Assembly: GCA_034008185.1 (NCBI GenBank)
Contig: CM067082.1
Location: 52,907,586 to 52,971,585, forward strand
DNA length: 64,000 nt
Direction: 5' to 3'
DNA from: Gorsachius magnificus
Taxonomy: Eukaryota; Chordata; Aves; Pelecaniformes; Ardeidae
Numbering within the stretch: position 1 is the first letter of the stretch; each line of letters begins with the position of its first letter. The notes beneath the pieces are model-generated. The model searched no databases. It was given only the letters and a program-made list of their open reading frames with translations, and was not told the DNA's origin. Position numbers and translations under genes: made by a program. Below, in pieces: positions 13,093-23,426 of the stretch.

Positions 13093-13119
13093 ATGCTGTT
13101 GCCGTCGCTCCGCCGTTGA
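13093..13119 (+). other. Upstream ORF 1 (8 codons)
   Basis: ATG CTG TTG CCG TCG CTC CGC CGT TGA encodes MLLPSLRR. It has A at -3 (gaaagATG), a favourable context. It counts only if transcription starts upstream of 13,093. Confidence 0.5.
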
Positions 13120-13288
13120 AGTGACTCGTCCTCTGCCCGCGGGGGGCACTCGCAACGGGGGCCGGGGCGGCCTGTGCGCGCAGCTGGCAGCCCCCGCGCT
13201 GCCCGCCCGCCCGGAGCAGGCAGGGCACAGCCGAGGAGAGGGGCAGCCGCTCCCCCCGGCCCGCCCCGGGATCCCTCGCTCTGTGCCT

Positions 13289-13315
13289 ATGGAAGGACCA
13301 ACCCCACGGCGCTGA
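13289..13315 (+). other. Upstream ORF 2 (8 codons)
   Basis: The ATG at 13,289 encodes MEGPTPRR and then TGA. It has G at +4. It lies in the middle of the presumed leader. Confidence 0.55.
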
Positions 13316-13342
13316 GAGACGCCGCCGAGAGGATCTTCCGAC

Positions 13343-13361
13343 TTTTTTTTTTTTTTTTTTT
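13343..13361. repeat. Homopolymer T19
   Basis: Nineteen T occur in a row within the 5' UTR, followed by more pyrimidines. This is an uncommon feature in a leader and a likely length-variable site. Confidence 0.9.
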
Positions 13362-13567
13362 CTTTCCCCCCACCTTCCCCCTCATTTTTGCCTTGTTGGT
13401 GTGCCTGCAGGTTTTTGCCTTTTTTTGTTGTCGCTTTTTCTTCTGGCTTTCCGGAAAGAAAGAAGCTGCACTTCGGAACCTGGCACCGACCCGCTGCCGC
13501 CTCTCCTGCAGGGCGAGGAGGAGGAACCGCTACGCCGGCTCCCAGGGCGGCTTCCCCGGCTGGGAAA

Positions 13568-13639
13568 ATGAGGTTGCTGAGACGCTGGGGCCCGAGTAGC
13601 GGAGGGAGGGAGAGGAAACCTGCTGCTGCAGGGTTGTGA
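13568..13639 (+). other. Upstream ORF 3 (23 codons)
   Basis: The ATG at 13,568 has A at -3 and opens an arginine-rich 23-residue frame starting MRLLRRWGPSSGG, ending at TGA 13,637-13,639. It lies about 300 bases before the ROCK1 start. It is the longest upstream frame and the closest to the coding ATG. Confidence 0.6.
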
Positions 13640-13696
13640 GCAGCCCGGGAAAGTGCGTGCGTGGAGGAGGGGGGAGAAGCAGCCTCGTGTCGTCGT

Positions 13697-13715
13697 CCCC
13701 CCCCCCCCCCCCCCC
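13697..13715. repeat. Homopolymer C19
   Basis: Nineteen C occur in a row in the 5' UTR, 230 bases before the start codon. In RNA it is a potential poly(C)-binding-protein site. Length uncertain. Confidence 0.9.
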
Positions 13716-13945
13716 GCCGCGGACTCCAAGGCACTCGTCTTCGGTTTTCTCTCCCCTTGACGGGCGGCGTGGGGGACTTGCCTCGGACCTTTCTGTGATT
13801 GAAGGGATTTTGCAGGAAGCGCTCCTCAGCCTGGCGTAGGCTCTGTGGGCTCTCTTTTGTGCTCGCTTGTTCCTGTTTTTTACTTTTTCATTATTTTTAA
13901 CCTTACTTTGCTCTGGAATAAGGGAAACCTTTTATCTCTGGAAAC

Positions 13946-14038
13946 ATGTCGACGGGAGAAAGTTTTGAGTCTCGGTTTGAAAAAATCGACGTGACTTTAA
14001 AGGACCCCAAATCCGAAGTGAACGTGGACTGTTTGCTG
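13946..14038 (+). CDS. ROCK1: ROCK1 exon 1 coding part, residues 1-31
   Basis: ROCK1 is a Ser/Thr kinase activated by RhoA-GTP. It phosphorylates MYPT1, myosin light chain and LIM kinases to drive actomyosin contraction, and acts in the cytosol and at membranes. This exon opens MSTGESFESRFEKID and ends in VDCLL. It has the length I recall for the mammalian first exon (31 residues), with substitutions. The start is the first ATG in frame, with A at -3 (gaaacATGt). The exon ends at phase 0 on CTG and is followed by the donor gtgagtag. This N-terminal stretch belongs to the capped-helix dimerisation region that keeps the kinase constitutively dimeric. It is the most variable part of the protein, so the differences from mammals are not surprising. 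Confidence 0.97.
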
Positions 14039-17000
14039 GTGAGTAGGGAGCGCCGGTGGGCCCCCGGTCCCGTCTCCCCGAATTTCTTACCCTGTGGGAC
14101 CGAATCTCGCACTCCCGGCTGAGTCACCGCCCTGCTTAACTCTGCACTAGTGTTTTGTTTACTCAGCGTTGAGCTGAGGGTGCGTGAACGTCTGTGTGCA
14201 GGGAGAGCAGCTTTCGTACCTCAGACTTGTCATCTTTCTCACTTCACGCACCTTTTTGGTTTTTTTTCACCGACTGTCACAAGGGGCGGTGGACACTTCG
14301 TACAAAGGCGTGATTCGTGAGTGCCAGTCCTGTGGGGGAGGCTGTAAATTACTTTGATACACCAACTCTCTCTTCAACAACTTTTTTTTTTTTTTTAAGA
14401 GTGAGGTCCTCTTATATTGTGGTTAAACGCTGCAGCACTGAGTTCAGCCTGTTTAGTGTAGACGTTTGCAAATGCTAACTAATGACGTGTGAAACACAGC
14501 TCTAAGATTAATATGCCCTTACAGGTGGGGAAGTAGTCATAGCAGGGCTTTAAATGCATTTTAAAACTGTTGGTATGCTAGGCCTGGGACAGAGCTGCTT
14601 GCTTATTGTTTCCCTACTCATACCTGATGGTTCAGTGGATCTCTCCAGTGCTGTCAGTGCTATAATTGCATAAGGAAGCAAACCATGACACTTCCTGACA
14701 TAAAACCAACATGATCTGGTAGTTGCTTGACAAAAGTGGATGATATTTTAGTTCTGATTATAGAAAGTACCTCAAAAAAGTATATGTCAAATCCAGCCAA
14801 TTTGTTTGGGATGTAGCTGGGTACTTGCATATGCCTAGAGATGCCCTTAAATAGTAGCAAATTGAAGTTTGTACTTTTATGCTGAAGTAGAGAGTTTCAT
14901 TTCTTTATAGCAAGTGATAAAAGTTCTTTATTTCTTTTTTTTCTGGCTTTCTGTTGTCAGGAGAACAAGTAAATTGAGTTTGTTCCTAGTATGAACTCTT
15001 GACATTTGGAGTTGGGAGGGAAGGGAGTCATGGGGGCGGAGATGGTTCTTAATAGTCATTCTTCAATCTTCTGCTGCATAGCTCTTACCAGAAAGCGCAC
15101 TTGAGCATAAGGCAGTGGAGAGGTGAAAAGACTCTAATGAAAGAATCTGTACAGGTTCATGATATTGTGTACTCTATTTAGCTTATTACTGATTTGTGAG
15201 CTTCTGAAGTGTTGACAGGTCAAACTTGCATCCCTGGATCAAAGCAGAGCCTTCTGGATGTTGTTGCCACAAGGGCATCTTCCAGTTAACTTACTTCTTT
15301 TGATCTATTTACATACCTGTCATCTTAGAACCACAGCTAACGAGGAGAGCTCTGATGCTTAGGATATACTGTGTCAATTTTGATAAGACTTTTGTCAAAT
15401 CTGACATTTTTACACCCAGCTTCTATTAACAGATGTCAAGAGTATAGATCCAATTAAGAGTCCAGAGTTTTACATTAACTATGACTCAATTTGCTAGTGT
15501 GTGCTTTAATGTGAGCTATACTATGGGGACCTTCTTGCAGTGATTGTAAGGAGGTTGCAGATATCAAACATGCAGTTGATAGTATCTTTAACTTAATCCC
15601 TTCACCATTTAATCAGTTTAAGGGTTTGACTCTCTTCAGTTATCATAATTGTGATTTGGAGCTAAGCTGTAGCCAGTTTGGGAATGAACTTGTTGGGATC
15701 CTTCCTGTCATTCTAAAACTTTACACAAGCATGTGTTTGCATCTCAGATCTTGAGAATGGCCTTTCAAATGAGAATTTTTTAGGAATCTTCTGAGATTTT
15801 GGGGCATACCTTTGTGTATTCTTTTAAAGGCAGCTTCTTATGGTATATTCATTGGAATTATGTTGTGGGGTGTGTGGGTTTTTTGTTTGGTTTTTTTTGC
15901 GAGTAGTAGTTACAGATACTGCCAGTTAAATACCAATTTAAAAAGAAAGTGCTTCTTCTGAAGGCATCAGCTGGTAGGTTAACTTATGTGTTTGGTCATT
16001 GTATCAATTTCTCTGCTGGTTGGACTTTTCCTTTGTTTCCCATCTCTCATCCTGAGTTGGTTCTTAGGCTTAGAAAGTATCCTTTCTAAAGAGTTTAAAT
16101 ATTTTACACTAGTTCTTAGTGTGATGATTCACACTACAAGCATCATTCTTGGCCCAAGGTACTATTGATATATCAAATCCATCATAATCTATGTGGATAA
16201 GCTTTTAAGGAAGAAACACTTAAGTGTAATTGATCTGCACTTAAAATAACTTCCAAGATGAACACCCCATTCCCCTTCCCACAGGTTAAAGAGGGAAACT
16301 TGTCAGTCTCTAGGTCTGGTACACTTAAAAAGAAAATAAAATGGGTTTTGTGGTCAGACTCCATAAAAAAAGTCCTTTTTTATAAAACCTTTTAAATCTA
16401 ACCCCTTTTTTTCATTTGATTACAGTTGTGAATTGATGTTATTTATAATTGTTTTCACTTTTCCTGAGCAGAGGTGTTAGTTAATTGTGTGTATCTGAGA
16501 GGTAATACGTAACTAACTGATGCGCAGATACTTTAAATTCAGCATCTGTTTTTCTATACATGTAGGCTTAAAAGGCTGGAGTTCCTTTAGTTTCAAGAAA
16601 CACATTTTTTTGGGGCTGTGTGAAGAAAAGTCTCAGCAATGCCCTTGGCTTCTCTTACTGTGTTTTTATCCTCTTTAGCTTTGATTTGTTTTGCTTCTAT
16701 TCTTACTCTTCTTCCCCATCAGTTTGTAGCCCCTGTAGACTATGAGGCAGGCATGGAATAACCTTTAAATCAGTTTTGTAGGCATCTTGGGGTTTGTAAA
16801 TGTCATAAGCTAGGTTCTGTGTGCTGGAAAGATTCTAAATATGTGAAGTAGTATAAGAAAACTAAGAAAAGATGGGGGGTGAGGCGGGGCTGATGCAGAG
16901 GAAGGCGTGTTACCGTTTCAGGAAGGTGTGGGAGAAGTAGTGCTGACAACAGAGCAGGCGGAAGAGACACACTGAGGACTATATAACTTCAATTTACACA

Positions 17001-18504
17001 TTGCAGGAAGGAAATTCGTAAAGCTGAGGTGCAGGAGAAAATGTGTCTATTTTCCCCTTTTTCTCTTATGCTACTGTAATAAAAACAGAGTAAGAAAACT
17101 GACTAAGCTGCAACTATCTATAAATTTGTTTCTTTGGGGCTTCTGTGCACTTGATTTAGTACTAGGCTGGGAAATCATAGATAAGTTGTCTTTTCTGATG
17201 AGCCGCGAGAAGGCCAAAGCCCATGTTCTGTGTAAAGCATGTGCCACAGCATAATGTAGTGCCTTTTCTCAAAATATTATGTACTTGGAGCTTGTACTAC
17301 AGCCCTAAAAAGATCTAATAGGACTGTGAAGGCTGTGTGAGATAGGTAGTCACACATAGGGTGTGCAATGATCAGATACTGGTGAATACCATAGGTGTGC
17401 TAAGTAGAGCCAAAGGCAACGTAAGTAACTAGCTATTAACTTGAGCTTAGTCTCTCATTAATGATATTAAGCAGTGGAAAGTGGTATTCAGTGAGGATAC
17501 TTCTACAACAGTTTTGGAAGAAAAACAGATTTCTTATTCCTCTGTGTTTCTTACTAAATCTTTGGGGTTTATGGGCTTCCAGTTTTTGGAGAGTGGGGAG
17601 GGAGGGGTGTAATGGGTGAATGGACGTGGGACATTTTGACCTGAAGCTGTCTGTGCTTTTGATTCAAGAATGACTAGCAAATTTTCATGAAAGTGCTTTT
17701 TGGTGCTCTCTCTGCTCTTACACTAATTCACAAAGAGTCTCTTCATGTTTTATGTAGACACGTAACTCAATTATTCAAGTACTTAGTCAATTACTTTTGT
17801 TGATTTTTAAAACTCCAGGCTATTGATGGTCTTAATCTTCAAAGATGTCAAATGTTTCACTTGTTCAGCAGTTTGGCTTCAAATTAACTGACAACAGTAA
17901 ACATTGCATATGACAAACTTGTTTTATCTAGTCTCAAGAGGTTTCCTTTTTTGTTGCACCAAAAATACATGGGTACAGAGTGTGATTCACCTGTTTTTCC
18001 CAGGTCTATTTCATATTCAATTAGATGAATTAATATTAATCTGTCTTGCATAGGAAAAGGCAAGATGATCTCATCTGTGGGATTTGGAGTTCTAAACCTA
18101 TATTGTCACTAGATCTTTTTTTTCTTCTGCTTAACTTGTTAGAAAGCACTTCTGAAGACCTTGTGGTCAGGGATTTGGTAAATAAATAATAAATAAGTAA
18201 AGAATATAACTTAAAGTACATTTACTTCAGAAGTTCTTATCTATCAAAATAACTGTTGAAAATCACCTTCACTGAAACAGCATTAACTATGCTCTTAGAA
18301 CCCAAGTGATAAAACGCTAGAGAAACTTGGTATCAGAGAAGCTTAGTCATTTGCTAATGAAGCTAATGCATAGAAGAAGCAGAGTTTGAATGTTTTCAGA
18401 TTATCGGCTTCAGAATGCTGTAAGGTGTCTGGAGGTAGTGCAAAGTAAGGGGAAATGTCATGATGGACTAAATCTCCTTGGATATGTTTCTACCATTCTT
18501 TAGA

Positions 18505-18929
18505 TCCAAGTGCAAGGTCCTGCGCTTGGGTTGGGGCAATCACCAATATTGGTACAGACTGGGTGTTAAATGGATTGAGAGCAACCCTGTGGAGAAGGAC
18601 TTGGGGATATTTGGAGAGAATATCTCTGTCTTCTGACAGTTTTTACTAGGGCCTGTAGTGAACCGGACAAGGGGCAATGGTTTTAAACTGAAAGAGAATA
18701 GGTTTAGATGGGACACAAGGAGGAAGTTTTTTGTGATGAGGGTGGTGAGACACTGGAAGAGGTTGCCCAGAGAGGTGGAGGAGGCCCCATGCCTGGAAAC
18801 ATTCAAGGCCAGGTTGGATGGGGCTCTGCGCAACCTGATCTGGTTAAAGGTGTCCCTGCTCACTGCAGGGGGGTTGGACTAGATGAGCTTTAAAGGTCCC
18901 TTCCAACCCAAACGATTCTGCGATTCTGT
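18505..18929 (+). mobile_element. CR1 LINE fragment with internal deletion (copy B)
   Basis: It starts with the CR1 string ccaagtgcaaggtcctgcgc, runs to gagaaggacttggggatatt, then jumps near 18,625-18,650 to ggacaaggggcaatggtttt and continues to the 3' end ggtcccttccaaccc. Compared with copy D, about 375 bases are missing between these parts. The 3' part is nearly identical to copy A. The 74-residue frame at 18,658-18,882 is a CR1 shadow. Confidence 0.93.
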
Positions 18930-21804
18930 AGTGAGATCTAAAATAAGACTTCTGGCTAACCTAGAAATATAATTCTGTGTCTTAAGTTAACTGTGTCTAA
19001 GTTAACATATCCAAGCTTTATATGCAAAAATATAATTGCAGGTTAATATTACCTGCTCATCACTAAGAATTATGAAATATCTAGGTTGATGTGAAATTAA
19101 TGATAAAATATATAACTTGGTATGTTAATCAAAGGTAAAATGCAACTGTAAGCTGGCTTTGGAAATGCAGTAACTTGGTGGATTCTCATTTCAGGTTGCA
19201 CCTCTTAGAAGACTTTTTTAATATTATGTAAGCCTCTAAAAAGTTAACATCTCTAGATGGTGGGGCTGTGAAGATGTTGGCATTTGATTCACAGTGTATG
19301 GTAGGTTTTATACAGGAATAACGGTTAACTTAGCCAATTGTTCTGTTCACAAAACTAGTGGCTGTAGCATCATAATTATTTTTCCTAGAATAAGTTTTAA
19401 TCAAGAAAGATAATAGAAAGCTGATGTCAAGGCACATTTCAGCAAGAGGAATTAAAAACCCAACCAAAACCCTGTAGTAGATTATAAATGCTGTTTTCAA
19501 GTAAAAATATTTGTAAACAATGTCATTTTCCCTGGCAGCTGTGGAGTGTTTTAGGTTTTTTTGTTGGTGGTGGGAAGGAAGAGGGAAACACCTGGAATTT
19601 GTTTGTGGGACAAGTTGAAAACCAACCTGTTGGTCTGTAAATCTTTGAGGACAATGATAGCTTCAGGAGCCACTCATTGAGAACTTAATAAATATTTAGA
19701 AGCACTGTGAGCAGATGATATTGGTAGCCTCATGGTTGCTGTTAGCAGAATTCCGTAGGACGTACTTTAGTACTACATAAAAATAAAAATCTTTTTTAGG
19801 TCTCTTACCAAGGAATACTGAGATGTTTGTCTCTATGCAGGATGTTTATCTTGAATTTGAGAGGTCCCCAAACTGGTAATGAAAAACTACTTTTTTTTTT
19901 TGTTGTTGATGTAGCTTGGTGCTATTTATTGAAACTCCTTTGTCATCAAGAAATTGCAAATCTAAATGGAGATACTAAAAAACTAAACTTCCCTTTGAGA
20001 ACAAAATTAGAGAATGGTTGAAAATTATTCTGTCTTTGCCTTATTTTGTTCAGCCTTTCAAACAGCAATAAAGCCAGAAGGTTGATGAGACAATATTGGT
20101 AAAACTGTAAGCAGTATTCAGGCAACACCCAGTTATAGCCCATTTAAAACAAATGCAAATAACACCATCTTTTAGCTTTCTCAGTAGCCTGCTGATATAA
20201 ACACCCTGATTAACAGTGGTTGAACAAGAGCTAAAACTTGATCTTTGTGAAGAAGAAAAGTGGTTTGGAGCTGCTCCTGTCCATAGTGTTTTGCTCTGCT
20301 GAGATGATTGGATCTTCTGTAGTGTAATCTCTAGCCAGGTTTCTTCTTGGGCTTTTCAGTACTGGTGGATATCCAAACAACATCAGCAGAGTATAACATA
20401 CTTGGTACATCTTTAGTTACAGCAGTTAGAGACTGTCCAGATGAGCAGCAGCTGCTTGGTCAAGGTAGCTGCCTGTGTTGCTAGGGGAGAACTGGCACAG
20501 GATTGGTACCAGCTTCTAAGTGGAGCACAGGTCAAAACCTATTCTGATACTCAACATCTTGTAAAGGATAGGCTTTAACTAACTGAAAGATTGCCACTCC
20601 CTGTAAATATTTATACAATACAAACTGTCAATGGGGACAGTAAGACCTCTTTACTAATAGGTCCTAATTGAAATCCAACTGCTGATTTCCTTAATTCAGC
20701 TTTCTCTCTTGAATTTCTTATATACATTCATTTTTCTGTTTCTTTTAGAGTTGAGAAATATGTGAAAGTTTTCTTGTTTTTTCTCAGTTGCATGGTCTGA
20801 AGTGATGCAAAGACCTGATGCTTGGAAACCTTTGTAGAAAACACTACACAAATGAAGGCTTTATTTTGGACTGTAGGTTGGAACTACCTAAGTGTTTTTC
20901 TAGCTTGTGTGTGTCTGGGCTACAGAACTTATAATTGATCTGGAAACACAAGTGGAATATGTACTTGGTTTTTTTTCCTACAGATCTTCATAAGTCACAA
21001 TATTCACTTTAAAAAAATATAATTAAGAAATCCTTTAATTCTAACAGTTATGCAGTATGGAGTAATGTCTTTATCTTTTTTCTCTTAAAAGCTGCATAGT
21101 ATTCACATACTGCTGCATGGTATTCAGATGTATTAAATTGTAAGGTATAAGTATGTTCAGAGCAAGAATTTATGCTTCCTAATAAAGTCTGTTGATGTTG
21201 GATATCGACATGTAAAAAGCATTAATAAAGGATGGCTGTTTTCCCATGTAGTCGCTCACTGCTATGATAATTTTGTTTCTATGGAGGTTAGGCTTCTTTT
21301 TTAGCAAATAAATACTGGCCCAAAAAGTGCCCTGACTACACAAAATTAAGTATGTCATCTGGAATGCACTTTCCAAAGAAGAGGAGGCCAGAAGCTTCTC
21401 CTGACATCTGGAGATCTCAGCTAGGAAATCTTTCCCTGTTTTGTGGTTGGGGAAGTTACGTTTTTCAGAAGATGGTTATTAGGACTTGTATTATAGCATA
21501 GCTGTAATGGTTATTTCAAATGGGAAAATGTGAAGGAAGGATGGTCAGGGCATTCTCTTCATACTGACCACTGATAGATGATGCTACGCTTACTATTCCA
21601 AGAAAATAGAGATCTTGAGATAAAACCAGATTATTTTATGTCCGTATTTTGGTTAGAAGCTTCTAAAGAAAATTCTAAAATGTTTCTCCTCTCTGAGTTA
21701 GTTACTTTGGAAGATGATTTGGAAGTCTGCCTTATTAATATTTAATACCACGTGCACAGTGGAAGTAGTATTTCATTGAGTACAAGTGATCATTATTTCA
21801 CAAC

Positions 21805-21950
21805 ATGATTGAGGCTGGAAGGGACCTCTGGAGGTCATCTTGTGTAATCCCTTTGCTCTGGCAGGACCACCTAGAGCAGGTTGCCCAGGGTGGCTTTTGA
21901 ATATTTCAAAGGAGGTAGACTCCACACCTCTCTTGGCAACCTGTAATTCC
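21805..21950 (-). mobile_element. CR1 LINE 3' fragment, antisense (copy C)
   Basis: The plus strand reads gattgaggctggaagggacc, then tctggaggtcatct, cctagagcaggttgcccagg and tccacacctctcttggcaac, the reverse complement of a CR1 3' end. Only about 145 bases remain. Confidence 0.88.
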
Positions 21951-23343
21951 CCACTTCTCAGCGGTACATTTACTTGGCTGATGCTTCATAGCAGGGAATG
22001 AAATTCACCAAAACTAAATAGAAAAGTTGTCAATACTCATTTTGCATTAATTTGCAGAGTTTTGGCCTCCTTAACTTGGTCAGTAGACCTCTTTGTAGCC
22101 TGAATAATTTTCTTCTAAAGGCATCTGTCACAGAAGACATTTCTGCATGGAGGCAATTATAGATTTGGAGTTTTTTAAACATAAAGGTTTGTATCTGAGG
22201 GGAAAGTTGCTCGTTAAATTTAATGTGTGACTGCAGTTGAAGCAGGTTAGGTGTAGAATTTTTCTTTTGGAGGAAAAGAGAAAGAGTTAATACCTTGCTC
22301 TGATGCCCCATTTGCACCCCAGGAATGCCACTTCAGTTCTTCATGATTCTGAACCATGGTAACACTGTGTTTTCTATATCTGTGTGTGTACATCATTGTC
22401 CTCCTGACAAGCAGCAAGGGAGGCTGAGTAGGACTTCCCTATTGGCATGGGAATGTGGAAGACTTCCTGATAGTCATGGGGCAGGAACCTGTCCCTGGGA
22501 GATAGGTGAAGAGGGAAAAGAGACTGCCTGTGGTAGAAGCTGAAGTGCAAGGTGTCAATACAACAAGCACCATCTTCCTGGAGTATGGATGACAGAGTCC
22601 AGCACGTTAATTCTGTCATTGAGATCTAGGAGCACCTTTGACTACAAGTGTGGATTGATCCTGTGTTAAGGTTCTTAAGAGGGGAAGAAACCTCTTCATC
22701 CAGGAGATGATAAGAGTAGAAGCGGATGGGGAAGATCCTTCAGGGAGGAGCAAGATTGAAGGTCGGACAGTGAGTTTGTACTGGTTATACTTGCCCCTAC
22801 CTTTTCACAGATGCCAGGTTGTGCAGAACAATACCAGGCACAACATGAAGCTGTAGTTGAAAACAGAGGTAATATTGGTACCTCACAGCTTTGTCTTGAT
22901 ATTATGTGCTGCTGTCAGTGTTAGAGGTGGAATCATAGAATTTCCTCACAAGCCCTTTTTCGTTAGAAAATCGTATTATACCAATATATTATTTTACTAA
23001 TCTGTTCTTAGAAAGTACCTGTGATTGTAGCATGGAAAGAATCCTGTCAGTATTACGCTGAGAGAATTTACTCTCCCCTTACAAAGAGGAAAGGTTCTTC
23101 TGTCACTTTCAATCTACCTAGCAGTTTGTTTATTCCTCCAGTACATTTTTTTGTGAGCTGCTGTCGTCCTCCTTAAACTCCAGTTACTACTAAGTTCATT
23201 GGTAATTGCCAACATACCAATGATAAGGTTTGTGGGGGTCTTGGGACCATTCAAACCTGCTATTACGTGCTATATATCCTCTTTTGTAGGAATACAAGGC
23301 CAAAAATAGTGCCAGCCAAATGGTAGACTTACTAGGACTTGAA

Positions 23344-23426
23344 GTTTTTGCTCTGCTAGCATTGGCAACAATTGTCATGGCTTTTAAAGCAGGGGCTATT
23401 GTTGCCAATGCTAGCAGAGCAGAGAT
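23344..23426 (+). repeat. Long hairpin with a 24-bp perfect stem in intron 1
   Basis: Bases 23,349-23,372 are the exact reverse complement of 23,398-23,421 (core gctctgctagcattggcaac with gttgccaatgctagcagagc). In the sense RNA the stem continues outward with U-A and G-U pairs to 23,344/23,426. Inside, after one U-U mismatch, it continues with three more pairs, leaving a loop of about 17 bases. The whole hairpin is about 83 nt, the size of a microRNA precursor. It resembles no CR1 segment. A small-RNA role is unproven; a recent short inverted duplication is the simplest alternative. Confidence 0.9.

Larger units (their letters stand above)
12100..13850. promoter_or_regulatory. ROCK1: CpG island / ROCK1 promoter region
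   Basis: The sequence is extremely rich in G+C and CpG, with several GC-box-like cccgcccc and ccgccc strings. It has no obvious TATA box near the likely start and leads directly into exon 1 of ROCK1. This is the layout of a TATA-less housekeeping promoter, which fits a broadly expressed kinase. The exact transcription start cannot be read from sequence; about 12,900-13,100 is my guess, because mammalian ROCK1 has a 5' UTR of roughly 1 kb. A palindromic NRF1-like site and alternating CG tracts lie inside. Long frames on both strands here are a by-product of GC-rich, stop-poor DNA. Confidence 0.85.
13000..13945 (+). other. ROCK1: ROCK1 5' UTR within exon 1 (5' end approximate)
   Basis: This is the GC-rich leader between the probable start region and the ATG at 13,946. 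No splice acceptor is needed before exon 1, because the coding frame opens within the island's 3' shoulder. It contains ATG triplets that open short upstream frames at 13,093, 13,289 and 13,568, plus T19 and C19 homopolymers. The 3' end is fixed by the start codon; the 5' end is a guess. Confidence 0.6.

Noticed and set aside
12925..13734. 269-codon minus-strand frame opposite the ROCK1 leader
   Set aside because: It reads through homopolymers (runs of Gly, Lys and Leu) and the 5' UTR. Composition alone explains its length; no recognisable domain.
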